A stretch of DNA of 64,000 nucleotides, from positions 9,775,638 through 9,839,637 of the forward strand of contig NW_004955469.1 of the NCBI RefSeq assembly GCF_000276665.1, given 5' to 3'. This document shows positions 41,666 to 52,704 of this stretch, piece after piece (within the stretch, counting starts at the first letter, position 1; each line of letters starts with the position of its first letter). The translations under genes were made by a program, and so were the position numbers. The notes under the pieces were generated by a model, which was given only the letters and a program-made list of their open reading frames with translations, was not told the DNA's origin and did not search any database. This stretch comes from Chinchilla lanigera. Lineage: Eukaryota > Chordata > Mammalia > Rodentia > Chinchillidae.

Positions 41666-42534
41666 GTGTGGAAACAAAATAGGTCTTAGCAGTGATTCAC
41701 TATCCCTCCTCCATATCTGGTGGATACCAATACTGCAGACCCTGGACAGAAACCACTCATTCAAAAACATGGAGTTTTTGGATTCATTTTTTTCTTTTTT
41801 GAGGTTTTAGTTTTCCTTCTTGTTTTATTTACTTTGATCTTATTTTTTCTTCTTTTTCTTATTTGTTCTTTACTGTTTCTTTTACCTAATCCTATTAATT
41901 TTTTGTTCCTTAATATTACCTTTTATCTTAGTTTTCTCTCCTCCTTTTTTCAGATTTTACTTCTTTCATTCTCCATTCACGACCTTCTTCACTTTTTTTT
42001 CACCTTTACTGTTAAAATTAAACTTCATTAATCTTTACATGTTTAGGTAACTCTATGCTATTAATATTGAATTCTTTTCTATTATGAATGGTGGCATAGT
42101 TGTTACATTTAGTAAATATTGATTGTATGTCAATATTTGGTTCATCTTTGTGTCTACAGTATAGCTATAGATGTCTTTTCAATGGTTAAGAATGATATAG
42201 TAGTATCTTTAATTGGTCCTTATATCAATATCCAGTTTGTTTTTGACTATATTATTGTTGCTCATTTTGTTGCTATTGCCAGGGTTGTATAGTTGCTATT
42301 AATTGGTTTTTACTGTATGCCAATGTTTGGTTTGTCTTTGTATAATCAACAACACTATAGTGCATTTCTGGAGAAATGGGTACTGGGCCAATCACACTGC
42401 ACCCTCTCCTCTCAAATATAAAGGGAGATGGTGGGATCCTAGGACAGAGGCAAAGACTGAGTTAGCCAAAACCACAGTATATTACTGAAAAGTAGACACT
42501 AAAGAGATTGCCCTACTAGGAACACACTATTTTT

Positions 42535-42905
42535 TTCCAGTTTTTATTTTTATTAGTACATGTTTGCAGTACATAATGACTACATTCCTTGGTGGGAGTT
42601 GGTACATGTATTAATACATCTCAGTTCATTTTTCATCACTTTCCCCTCCCATCCTCTCAGCCTCCCTCCATCTCTTGATCACCCTTCCTATCTGAAAAAT
42701 ACCTATCTCCCTTCTTCCCACAGTTTGTCTTCTCCTTTGGTCTTGATTTATTTGGGGGGGGGTTGTATAAGAGAAGCCACACAATATTTAAGATTCTGTG
42801 TTGTATTTATTTCACTTAATATTATAGTCTCAAGGTATATCCATTTTCCTACAATGACTCAAGTTTATCTTTCTTTATGGTAAGGTAGTACTCTCTCTGT
42901 ATAAA
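42535..42905 (-). mobile_element. L1 3' region fragment, antisense
   Basis: 'ATGTTTGCAGTACATAATGA' followed by pyrimidine-rich sequence and 'TTATTTCACTTAATATTATA' is antisense L1 3' sequence, cut by the B1 at 42910. Confidence 0.6.
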
Positions 42906-42909
42906 TATC

Positions 42910-43073
42910 ACTTTTTTTTTTTTTTTTTTGTCATTTTGAGACAGGGTCTCGCTATGCAGTTCAGGCTGGCCTTGAGCTCACTTTGTAGCTCAGGCTGGTC
43001 TCAAATTTGCAATGATCCTCCTGCCTCAGCCTCTGGAGTGCTGGGATTACAGGCATGTGCCACCATGCCTGGC
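42910..43073 (-). mobile_element. B1-like SINE
   Basis: T-run, GAGACAGGGTCTCGCTATGC, ends CCACCATGCCTGGC; inserted in antisense L1. Confidence 0.9.
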
Positions 43074-43309
43074 TCTAATTACCATATTTTCTTTATCTAT
43101 GTATCTATAGCAAGAAAAGTCTTTCCACCATAAATGACCTGCAAATATCGGCATGCATGTGTAGGTACCTCCTCCAAACACATGAGAACACAAGGAAACA
43201 AAATGCTTATGAAAACTTCCAATGCCCACAGAGCTGATCCATGGGGCGTCAATGGGGAAGAAATCAAAAGTAAAACAGCTGAATTATATTAAATGATAAA
43301 AGGAAACAC

Positions 43310-44280
43310 ACTACTCAGATGAAGATGTAGAAATGGCAAATAAATGTATGAAAAAGTGTTCAACATCACTGGTTATCTGAAAGATGCAAATTAAAACAAT
43401 CCTAAGATTCCATCTCACTCCAGAAAGAACGACTATTATCAAGAAATCAATAACAAATGTGGTGATGTGGGAAAAAAGAAAACCTTCTCCACAGTTGGTG
43501 GGAATGTAGACTGATGCAATCACTGTGGTAATCAGTGGAGATTCCTAAGAAAACTAAGACTAGAGATCCCATTTGACCTAGCTAGTCCCTTCTTGGTATC
43601 TTCTCGGAAAGAATTAAAAGCATCATACCACAGTGCTATATGCACACCCATGTTTATAGCAACACAGGTTTTTTTGGTTTTTTTCTCCGGTACCGGGAAC
43701 CGAACTCACGACCTTGCGCTTGCCAGGCAGACGCTTTTGCCACTGAGCTAAATCCCCAGCCCCAGCAACACAGTTTTTAATAGCTAAATCTTGGAAACCC
43801 AAATGCCCGTCACTTGATGAATAGATAAAAAAGATGTGTTTTTTTTTTTTTCTTTAAACACAATGGAGTACAACTCAGCCACAGATAAGGATAAATTTGA
43901 GACATTTACAGCCAAATGCATAAACTTTGAGACCATACTCTTAAGTGAAATAAATTGGACACGTGTAAATATCACATTGTTTCTCTGGTGTGAGAAACTG
44001 AAAGTATAAATAAGAACCAAAATGTATAACAGATATTGTGAAACAGGAAGAAATTGTTCAAAGGAAAGGGGAACTGGGTTGGGGAGAGGGAAAGGAAGGA
44101 GGGTAACGAAAAAACTGAGAAAAGAAGGATAAAATGGAAACAGAGCTTTGTAAATGAGGAGGGGAAGAGGGGATGAAAGGAAGGGATAATAACAGGGAAA
44201 AAAGAAGAATCACGATATATCACATACAGGTACAAATTCCCTATGATGAATGTGATTATTATGTACATCTAAATGCTACC
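43310..44280 (+). mobile_element. L1 3' end with ID insertion
   Basis: ORF2 C-terminus (GAAATGGCAAATAAATGTAT, 'CATCTCACTCCAGAAAGAA') to the 3'UTR. It is interrupted by an ID SINE at 43668-43763, which duplicated AGCAACACAG. Confidence 0.85.
43668..43763 (-). mobile_element. ID-type SINE in L1
   Basis: AGCAACACAG repeats at 43658-43667 and 43764-43773. Among the least diverged ID copies here. Confidence 0.9.
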
Positions 44281-44394
44281 AATAAGCTTACAGAAAAAAG
44301 GAGCAATAAAAAATAGATCAATAAAGTGCTCAGCAAGTTCTAGATTAAACAGATAATGGACTTAACACAGAGTGTCAGAACTAAAAAATAAGGC

Positions 44395-44838
44395 TGATGT
44401 AGATGGCCATATACTCAAAGATACCTTAAAAGTCACAAAAAACACACACAAAAAATGGATCTACCAGCTGCTACATGACACAAAGAAATCTAAGATTAAC
44501 TTGACTTACTGAAAACTCAAAAGACAACATAAATGGCATAAAAATGTGTTTATAGAAACAATGGCTGGATGTGGTGGCACATGCCTGTAATCCCAGCATT
44601 TGGGAGCCTGAGGCAGGAGAGTTGCTGCTAGTTCAAGGCCAGCCTGGGCTCTACAGTGAGTTCAAGGCCAGCCTGAACTACATAGCAAAACCTTGTCTCA
44701 AAAAACAAAACAAAACAAAACAAAAACTCCCAAAACAATAACAACAACAACAAAAAAAACCAAAGAAAAACAAATAAACAAAAGAAATAATCGCTGAAAA
44801 ATTTTCAAATATAGGGAAACCATTTAAAATATAAGGGG
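44395..44838 (+). mobile_element. L1-like sequence, left part (interrupted)
   Basis: A-rich DNA resembling the L1/HAL1 stretch that in other mammals reads on past AATAATCGCTGAAAAATTTT. It is interrupted by a B1 at 44563-44720 and then by the composite insert at 44840. Confidence 0.5.
44563..44720 (+). mobile_element. B1-like SINE
   Basis: 'GGATGTGGTGGCACATGCCT' to 'AAACCTTGTCTCAAAA' with an A/C-rich tail; inserted in L1-like DNA. Confidence 0.9.
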
Positions 44839-44839
44839 A

Positions 44840-45255
44840 AGCCGCGCAGCTGGGGAGCATGGGCCCATTAGGGCCTGGCGTACCGGGCCGTGCAGGCACC
44901 CGGAGAGGCAGGCAGGCCATAGGCACCTGCTCCGCGGGGTTGCGCGGCTAGGGAGCGCTGGCCCTGGCCCCTAGGGGCCCGGCACACTCGGCCGTGTGGG
45001 TGTGCAGGGAGGCAGGCAGGCTGCAGGCGCCCGCTCCGGGAGGCCTCGCGGCTGGGGAGCGCGGGCCCCTTGGGACCCTGTACACTTGGCCTCGTGGCGC
45101 CTGCTCCGGGAGGCCCTGCAGGCGTCTGGGGAGACAGGCAGGCCGCAGGAGCCCGCTCCGGGAGGCTGTGCGGCTGGGGCGCATGGGCTCTTCGGGGCCC
45201 AGCGCACCAGGCCACATGGGTGCCCAGAAAGGCAGGCAGCAGGCGCCCGGGAAGC
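44840..45255. repeat. GC-rich minisatellite, four diverged ~90-122 bp units
   Basis: Units begin near 44841, 44939, 45043 and 45165, each with a variant of GCGCGGCTGGGGAGC. Each unit then has a GGGCCC-type core, a GGCAGGCAGG run and GCGCCCGCTCCGGGAG. The third unit is longer because it contains an extra partial copy of the CTGCTCCGGGAG segment. Lack of stops in such GC-rich DNA creates long open frames on both strands that are not genes. This is the only strongly GC-rich block besides the promoter. Confidence 0.85.
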
Positions 45256-45884
45256 GGTGTGGTGACGTGCTCTGGCCTTTGGGCTGGCCACCACGCAGTC
45301 AAGGAACACCATGCCATACATAGAGAAGTGCTGATACAAAAGGCCAGCCTGAAGACGTGCATGGACCATTCCGACATGCAGAAACCTCTGGGAAAACATG
45401 CCACATGGCAGGTCGCTCTTGGCCCTGCCCTTGAGAGCCAGAAAGGTCTGGGGTCAGCAGAGGAGCAGCTGATGAACAAGGACCCAGAGAACACAGGAGT
45501 ACCGATGCCCGACAATTCAGAGGTGGAGCCGACTGGGGACGCGGGAGCCATTTGGAAGCTGGAAACCAGGAGGACCTTGTGCAATAGCTGGGGAGAACTC
45601 CCCCAGGGGCCATTCTTCCCCTAACTGCACAGGCTGCGGTAGAGGAATGACTGGAGCTCCAGAGAGGTCTGCACCAGGACTTCATAGATTACATGGGTGC
45701 CCAATATTCAAATTTTGAAGAACCGCCTTCATGGAGAAGGTACGTGTCTACGTTACCTGCCAGAGACACTTTGTACCTGATGGTGCTGAGACTGACTAGT
45801 GAGCCAAGAACTTCATCCACATGTTCCTGCCACCGGTGTTGATGGTTGGGGCAAGGACACTAAGTGGCTGCAGGATCCCAGTGT
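45256..45884 (+). other. Unidentified middle of the composite insert
   Basis: Moderately GC-rich sequence of gene-like composition between the minisatellite and the retroviral capsid remnant. An open plus-strand frame covers much of 45070-45624, then frames break. I do not recognise any protein. It could be a diverged retroviral leader or N-terminal gag, or a captured host transcript. No function is proposed. Confidence 0.5.
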
Positions 45885-46640
45885 GCTAGGAGGCTGGAGA
45901 GAACACCCCTCTGCTTTCTTAGACAAGAGGCATTGATAAAGCATACTTCCCTGGATCCCAGTTCAGCAGAGGGACAAACTATTCTTACAGATAAGTTTAT
46001 TACTCAGTCAGCCCCAACTAGTAGAAAAAAGCTACAAAAAATGGCTTTTGCCCCAGATAGCTCACTTGAGATGTTAGTAAGAATTCCCTCCTCAGTATTT
46101 TATAGCTGTGAGGAGGAGGAGGTCAAGGAGAGAAAACAAAGAGACCGAGAAAAAACAGCTGCCTTTGTTGCAGCACTAAGAGAAACAGACCCTAAGTCTG
46201 ATTCTTGGGGTCCTGAGAAGAACTCGCTGACTACATTCATCTGCTACTGTTAAAAGCCAGGCCACCTCAAGAGGGACTGCCCTAAGAAGCCCCCTGGGTC
46301 ATGCTCTGACTGTAAAGGTGACCACTAGAGGTCCGACTGCCCTCTGAAGTGAAGGCCCCAGAGCTCAGACCCCTCCTACCAGCTGGTCCAACAGGAATGA
46401 ACGGGCCCAGGGCACACTCTGCCTTCTCCCTCTGGCCAGACCGTTATCTTCAAGGAGGAGCCCTGCGTAATCATGACTATAGAGGAAAAAGTAAACAGCC
46501 TATTGCTGGACACTGATGCTAGGCTCTTGGTCCTTCCTTTCAATCCTGGCCTTCTTGCCAGCTGTCACACCTCAGTGAAAGGAGTCACTGGTGAGGAGGT
46601 AATCCGCTATTTTTCACAACCCTTAGGTTATAACTACTTG
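45885..46640 (+). pseudogene. Broken gammaretrovirus-like gag (capsid end, nucleocapsid) and protease remnant
   Basis: An endogenous retrovirus remnant. From about 45885 the frame resembles the C-terminal capsid of gamma-type gag, with a DPSSAEGQ stretch and then KFITQSAP, followed by a charged E/K/R-rich helix. Two zinc-knuckle-like Cys/His clusters follow near 46244-46290 and 46306-46340. Each is hit by an in-frame stop (TAA 46251-46253, TAG 46326-46328), and another stop (TGA) lies at 46350-46352. Protease-like sequence continues in the same frame, as in gammaretroviruses where gag and pol share a frame. Its active-site triad position reads Asp-Thr-Asp at 46508-46516, so it could not be active. 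Reverse transcriptase, integrase, env and LTRs are absent. It is an old dead copy; the exact family is not assigned. Confidence 0.8.
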
Positions 46641-47966
46641 TTAGATCTTTCTTGCATATCTTTGTTTTCCTGAGAAACCACTTTGAAGATACCAACATAT
46701 ATTACAGCAGCCACTGATAATTTCCTACCAATCTGTCCATAACTCTGTAATGTTTCTATTGTTCCTATGCTATTTCGTAAATGGATGTATGTTTATTACT
46801 ATGTGTTTTCAACAACAACCATTGAGAATAGTCAATGATTATTTAATTAAAAAAAATATATAAATAAGCAAGGCATATTAGAAATCCAAAGAGCCATGGT
46901 CAGGGAATTTCTCTACAATACATGATAGTCTAAATCTCAGAAATCCAACAGAAGGGCAGAACTTAAAAACTGTTAAAGAAAAGGAACAAATCATTTATAA
47001 TGGGAAAACTCATTAAAATTACAGCAGACTTCTCAACACAAATCTTAAAGGCAAGAAAAGCTTAAAGTATTTCAAGCCCTAAAAGAAGACAATTGTTAAT
47101 TTACAATCATATATCCTGCAAAACTATCTTTCAAAATTGATGGAGAAATAAAGTTTTTCTATGACCAGGAGCATCTTCAGAAATTCATGATCACCATACC
47201 AGCACTCCAAAAAAAATTATCAAGGTTATGATAGAGACCATGTAACCAACAACCAAAAAGCCTAACAGAATGAATACAGTAGGCAGGGTGAGTAATTAGA
47301 GAAGGGAAAAAAGGGAACCAGTAGCAGGAAAACAATGCAATGATAGGAATAAGTCAATACCTTTCAATAATAACTCTCAATTACACAATCAAAAGACACA
47401 GACTGGCAGACTAGATCACAAAACAAAATCTGGTTGTATACTGTATAGAAGAAATACATTTAACTCAAAAAGAAATTCATAAATGAAAAATCAAAGGATG
47501 GAAAATAATAGTCCATGTAACAGGAGCCTGAAAATGAGTATGAGGAGCTATCCTATTTACTGAAAAAGTACATTTCAAGCCAAAACTGATCAAAAGAGGC
47601 AAAGAAGGTCACTACATATTGGTTAAGGTAACTATTTAACAGGAAAAGAATTATACACTTATATGCATCAAACATCATCATACCTGACTTTATAAAGCAA
47701 ACACTACTGGGTAGAGAAGATCAGATAAACATCAACACAATTATAATGGGGGACCTCAATACCCCATTGTCACAAATAGATCAACTAACCAAAAAAATCA
47801 GCAAAGAAATATCAGAGTTGAACCAAACTTCTAACCAACAACAGAAAACACATTCTTCTTCTCAGCAATTCACGGACATTTCTCCAAAACAGATTACATT
47901 TTACCTCATAAAGCACGCTTAAATAAATATGAAAGAGTAAAACATTCCATGCATATTATCAGATGA

Positions 47967-48072
47967 GGGGGCTGGGGACTTAGCTCAGGGGCAAAGCACC
48001 TGCCTGGCAAGCACAAGGTTGTGAGTTCAATTCCTGGTACCGGAAGAAAAACGAAAAACAACAACAAAAAAA
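47967..48072 (+). mobile_element. ID-type SINE in L1
   Basis: Flanks CATATTATCAGATGA (47952-47966) and CATATTATCAAATGA (48073-48087). Intact box-A-like TAGCTCAGGGG and box-B-like GAGTTCAATTCC. Confidence 0.9.
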
Positions 48073-48725
48073 CATATTATCAAATGATAGTGCAATGAAA
48101 TTAGACATCAATGGCAAAAAAACCCACAGAAATTATGCAAACACGTTAAACAATACCTCTTGAATAATCAATAGGTCACAAAAGAAATTAGTTCCTAGAA
48201 TCAGATGATAATGCCAATACAACATACCAGAACTCAGAGGACACAACAAAGAAAGCAGTAGGAAGAGGGAAGTTTGTATCTGTGAATGCCCACATCAAAA
48301 AACAAACAAAAAAGTGAGTTCAAATAAATAACCTAATGATGCACCTCAAGGTCCTAGAAAAACAAGAACAACCCAAATCCAAAGCTGGCACAAGGAAGGA
48401 AATCATAAAGATCAGAGTAGAAATTAAGGAAAAGCCATTTCTGACATACCATTTTGACATATGGCAACATCATATTAAATGCAGAAAAATCCAAAGCTTT
48501 CCCTCTCAAATCAGGAATCAGACAAGGATGTCCACTACCACCACTCCTGTTCAATGTAGTACTCAAAACATTAGCCAGAGCAATCAGGCAAGATAAAGAA
48601 ATAAAAGAGATACATATAGAAAAAGAAGAAGTCAAATCTTCATTACTTACAGATGACAAGATTCTCTACAGAGAAGACTCAAAAAAGTCTACCAAAAGAG
48701 TCCTAGAATTAACACATTTTCAATG

Positions 48726-48911
48726 GGCCTGCAATTCATGTGTTTTGTGGTTGGGGGGTTTGAACCACTGGTGGTACCTTCATGACTATCCCACTGGGTG
48801 GCTTTTTATTAATTTTATTAGTAAAAAGACCTATAAAAGTGAATACATCCACTTTTGGGACAGTTCTGCATGGTACCACTGGTGGCTGAAGTTGCCAGGA
48901 ACCAAACAGGG
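48726..48911. mobile_element. Unclassified foldback (MITE-like) insertion in L1 ORF2
   Basis: L1 sequence is broken here and resumes at about 48912. The segment has imperfect inverted arms, CCACTGGTGGTACC (48765-48778) against GGTACCACTGGTGG (48872-48885). Similarity extends inward through a TCCCA motif, for arms of about 37 bases around an AT-rich loop. CAATG occurs at both borders (48721-48725, 48912-48916), a possible short target duplication. I do not recognise the family. Confidence 0.55.
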
Positions 48912-49334
48912 CAATGTAGGAGCATACAAAATCAACACACAAAGATCAATAGCATTCTTGTATAACAATAATGAACTTCCCAAGAAAGAAACTAGGAAAA
49001 CAGTATCACAATAGCATCAAGAAAAATTAAATACTTAAGATTAACCTAACCAAGGAAGTGAAAGACCTCTACAATGAAAACTACAGTCCACTGAAAAAAG
49101 ACATTAGTGGGCATGTTAGAACTGGAAAGGTATTTCCTACTTTAGATAGGCAGAACCAATACAGTCAAAATGTCTGTACTTCCAAAACAGATATACTGAT
49201 TTAACACAATCCCAATCAAAATGCCAACAGCATTCTTCATAGCTAGAACTACAGTAAGCAAGTCCACAATTCCACGATGGAAGCTGAAGAGACCTAGAAT
49301 AGCAAAAACAGTCCTGGGCAATAAGAGCAAAGCA

Positions 49335-49463
49335 GCAGGCACGGTGGGGCATGCCTGTAATCCCTGCACTTGGGAGGGTGAGGCAGGAGGATTGCTGTGA
49401 GTTTGAGGCCAGCCTGCACTATACAATGAGGCTCTGTTTAAAAAAAAAAAAAAAAAAAAAAAA
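49335..49463 (+). mobile_element. B1-like SINE in L1
   Basis: 'GCAGGCACGGTGGGGCATGC' to a 24-base A-run; short form. Confidence 0.85.
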
Positions 49464-49897
49464 TGGCACCAGAAGAAAAAAAAAAAAAAGGCAGCAAAGC
49501 AGGAGTCATCACAATCATGGACTTCAAGTTATACTACAAAAGCTACAGTGACATAAACAGCATGGTATTGGCAAAAAACCAGACATGTGGGTCAGTGGAA
49601 CAGAACAGAGGATGTAGAAACAGCTCCAGGCACATTTAGCTAGTTGATCTTGACAACAGGGCCGAAAACTTATGCTGGAGGAAATATAGCCTGTTTAATA
49701 AATGGTGTTGGGAAAACTGCGTATCCACATACTGAAGACTGAATTGAGACCCGTATCACTCACTATGCATTAAACTAAAATCAAAATGGATCAAAGATCT
49801 AAATGTTAAAACAAAAAAAATCTGCTGCAGGCTAAAAGAGGTAAAACTCTTGAATGGGTGCAGGCAGGGAACTTCTCAACAAAACCCCAAATGCACC

Positions 49898-50005
49898 AGG
49901 GCTGGGGATGTAGCTCAGTGGCACAACTGCCTGTCTGGCAAGCACAAGGTCCTGAGTTTGATCCCTAGTACCCGCCCCCCAAAAAAAGAAAAAAGAAAAA
50001 AATAA
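49898..50005 (+). mobile_element. ID-type SINE in L1
   Basis: 'AGGGCTGGGGATGTAGCTCA' to a C-run and A-rich tail. Confidence 0.85.
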
Positions 50006-50317
50006 AAGTCACGACTCAACAAATGGGGTCATATCAAATTAAGGAGCTTCTGCACTGTAAATGAAACCAACAGAATGAACACATTTCTCATGGATGACTG
50101 TTTTTAATATTAAGAAATAGTTATAAACACGTTTAAAATACCAATTAAAATGATTGGCAACTGATAAGCAATTCTCACAAACAATTTGAGGAGGAGAAAT
50201 AATGAAGGATGATACATTTTTTTAATACTGGAAAAGTATAATTTTGGATTACCATTCCTTTGGTTTTTATTTTCCTGAAAATGTGACTGTGAAAGATGCA
50301 TGTATCTGTGTATATCT

Positions 50318-50400
50318 TCTTGTTTTTGGAGTGCTGTGGATTGAATCCAGGACTTCACATATGCCAGGCAAGTACTCTACCACTGAGCTACATCCCCTGA
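50318..50400 (-). mobile_element. ID-type SINE
   Basis: 'GTGGATTGAATCCAGGACTT' to 'CTGAGCTACATCCC'. Confidence 0.8.
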
Positions 50401-50559
50401 AGGAGAATTTTCTGATCTAAATACAGTATTACAAGTCAGGAGGCTTTCGGTGGGATCCAGGTTAGAGAATACCATACTGTATCAAACACATACAACCCTA
50501 TATATTTATTTATTTACAACCCTTTCTAGGTAGCAAATATATATATATATATATTTATT

Positions 50560-50655
50560 TATTTATTCATACATACATACATACTGGGAATTGAACTCAG
50601 AACCTTGCACTTGCCAGGCAGGCTCTTGTGCTGCTGAGCTATATCCCCAGACCAC
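50560..50655 (-). mobile_element. ID-type SINE with CATA tail
   Basis: 'ACTGGGAATTGAACTCAGAA' to 'CTGAGCTATATCCCCAGACC'; (CATA)n/TTTA at the tail side. Confidence 0.85.
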
Positions 50656-50984
50656 AAATAATTTTTTAAAAAAGTAATCTAGGTCTAATATTTCATTCAC
50701 TTTGGGTGTAAAGGCTTCTAAATTCACTTACTGTACTATCCAATTAAAATCTTTTCAGAATTAAGCAATTATTTCCTGATTTGCCAAGGATTACATTTAG
50801 ATTCTTATCTCTCATGACATCACTTTTAAATGGATAGCGTATTGGTTGACATCATAGTTTACTGTCATGGAAATATATTTGTACTAAGCTTGTCTCAAAG
50901 CAAGTTTAAGGGGTACAGAGACTGAGGGAAGAAGGAAATAAGCTATGTGAAAAATATATCCTCTAAATGTTGAAGGATCCCAGG

Positions 50985-51880
50985 AGTTCAGACCTACAGT
51001 GATCTCATCCTGTCTCATGGTTTTAAATACTATCTATACACTGATGACTCCCAGATTTATATCCAGGCTGGTCCTCTCCTCTGGACTCCAAACCCATATA
51101 TTTGTCTTCTTGACCTCTTCAACTGGGTGTCTAATAGGTACCTTAACCCTCACGTTTACCCTGAACTCCTCATACAGTCCTATCCCCACCCCATTGTCTT
51201 TATTCACAACAATCTGCATCTCATCTCAACATCCCTTTCTAGTTGTAGAAGAAGGGATGTAATCATTGACTTATTTCTTACTTCTCAGGAGATCTTTTCA
51301 TCTCTACCTTAAAGATATACTAATCAAAAGATGCTCATTTTGTCCCATTTTCAGTACTTTCAAGCTACCACCATATCTTGCCTAGATGTCTGTGATTGAC
51401 TCAGAATTTGTCTCCCCACTTCTGCTCTTGCTTTCGTCATATTCTCATATGGGTCCCAAAGCAATCCTATTGATATCTAAGTCTATGGTACTCCTCAGCA
51501 TAAGTCCTCCGGTGGATTTTCATCTCATCCAGAGTATGACCCAATGCCCCTTAATCACATCCCTTATTCTTCAGTTATATTAGACTCCTTCAGTTGAACA
51601 GCGCCTTTGCATATGTTATTCCTTCTGCCCGGAGTTCTCTTTCCCTAGCTATATGTATGGCCTGCTTCCCTTTCTCTTTTAAGCCTTTACTCAAATTATC
51701 TTCTCAGTAAGACTTTCTATGGCCAGTGATCTGAACTTAGTACCCACATCCTCCTTTCTTGCTTTATTTGTCCCTGTAGTATTTAACATACCATGTATTT
51801 TGCTTATTTTTACTGCTACTGTTTATCAGTAAAATGATACTGGCACATACGATAAACTCAGTAAAAATTAGCTGAATGAG
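50985..51880 (+). mobile_element. L2 LINE 3' end
   Basis: 'GATCTCATCCTGTCTCATGG', 'ACTGATGACTCCCAGATTTA' and 'CTGCCCGGAGTTCTCTTTCC' in this order match the L2 ORF2 end and 3'UTR. Open frames here are eroded L2 coding sequence. Confidence 0.8.
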
Positions 51881-52519
51881 TAACTGAAAAATGGATATGG
51901 TAAGAAATAAGGACTACTGAGAACACAATTAATCAAGGTCTAGGAAGCACACATCTAAAAAAGGCTCATTATAAGTTATGGGTTTTCATCAAGATGTGTT
52001 TTTGACTAAAAAACAGGTTTTTTTTTTTATTTCTGCAACATGAAACTGTAGAGATTAGTATTCAAAAAGGAAGAAGACAATGATAAATATAGATGGGTAT
52101 TATAATGTCCATTGTTTGCCAGGTCACATGAGCTCATGATTTTCAAAATTTATTACTATGTAGAACATACTATTCATAGCAAGCTGAAATTAGCAATGAA
52201 AAAAGTTGTCCATTGATTGAATTAGCAGTGTCTGACACATAGTAAAGTAATTTATAAAGAAAGCCAGATTTGGATGCCATCCAAAGGGTTTAGTTATTTA
52301 AGTAGTCTTATTTCTAAAATGATTTTACAGTATAGCCCTGGTGTCCAGGCTGGTTACAGTTAAATTGAGAAATAAATAATAATGAAGATACTACTTTTAG
52401 ATCTGAGAACTATAAATCCTTAGTTGTTATTCCTTATCAACTAATAAGATAAACAATGAATGGACAGACTACAAACTTTCAAATGAGGTGTACATGAAAA
52501 GGGCCATATTACTAGACAG

Positions 52520-52700
52520 AGTCAGAGGTAGAATGACAGAATGGAAAAATAAGTATTAGGGGATCTGGGTTCCAGCCTTCATTATGTGATTAGGTATGAG
52601 CCTTTTAAGCTCTCTTGGGTACCTCATCTGTACAATGTGAGGATGAACCTTTTGGTAGGATTCAAAGGTTCCCTTAAAGGTATCATAAAATTTTTTGACT
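52520..52700 (+). mobile_element. MIR SINE
   Basis: 'GATCTGGGTTCCAGCCTTCA', 'GTACCTCATCTGTACAATGT' match MIR. It abuts the MLT1 LTR. Confidence 0.7.
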
Positions 52701-52704
52701 TCAA

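Larger units (their letters stand above)
44840..46865 (+). mobile_element. Composite ~2 kb retro-insert inside L1-like DNA
   Basis: L1-like sequence ends near 44838 and resumes near 46868 with the expected continuation. The insert therefore interrupts an older element. It consists of a GC-rich minisatellite, an unidentified middle (45256-45884), a gammaretrovirus-like gag/protease remnant (45885-46640) and an AT-rich tail ending AATTAAAAAAAA. No LTR was recognised at either side. Possible weak target-site repeats are AAAATATAAG (44826-44835) and the ATATAAATAAG stretch at about 46858-46868. The A-run suggests reverse transcription of an RNA, but this is inference. Confidence 0.6.
46868..50095 (+). 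mobile_element. L1 ORF2-containing copy, rearranged and dead
   Basis: This continues the L1 sequence after the composite insert. Endonuclease-linker-like sequence occupies about 47640-48440. It then jumps to reverse transcriptase sequence at 48454, with [15 protein letters not shown] and a decayed catalytic-box region near 48645, so part of the RT domain is missing. The 3' part of ORF2 runs to about 50095. Insertions: ID SINE (47967-48072), foldback element (48726-48911), B1 (49335-49463) and ID SINE (49898-50005). Many stops; no functional ORF. Confidence 0.85.

Noticed and set aside
44868..45584. 238-codon minus-strand open frame, longest in the window
   Set aside because: It lies across a GC-rich minisatellite where stops are rare on both strands. 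Overlapping long frames occur in several phases, with repetitive Ala/Pro/Arg-rich translation and no domain.
47967..48072. Possible tRNA gene
   Set aside because: tRNA-like box A and B motifs belong to an ID SINE with target repeats and an A-rich tail; it does not form a complete tRNA.
48454..49014. 186-codon plus-strand frame with reverse transcriptase similarity
   Set aside because: It is a decayed L1 ORF2 piece containing a foldback insertion and lacking part of the RT domain, so it was annotated as part of the L1 rather than a gene.
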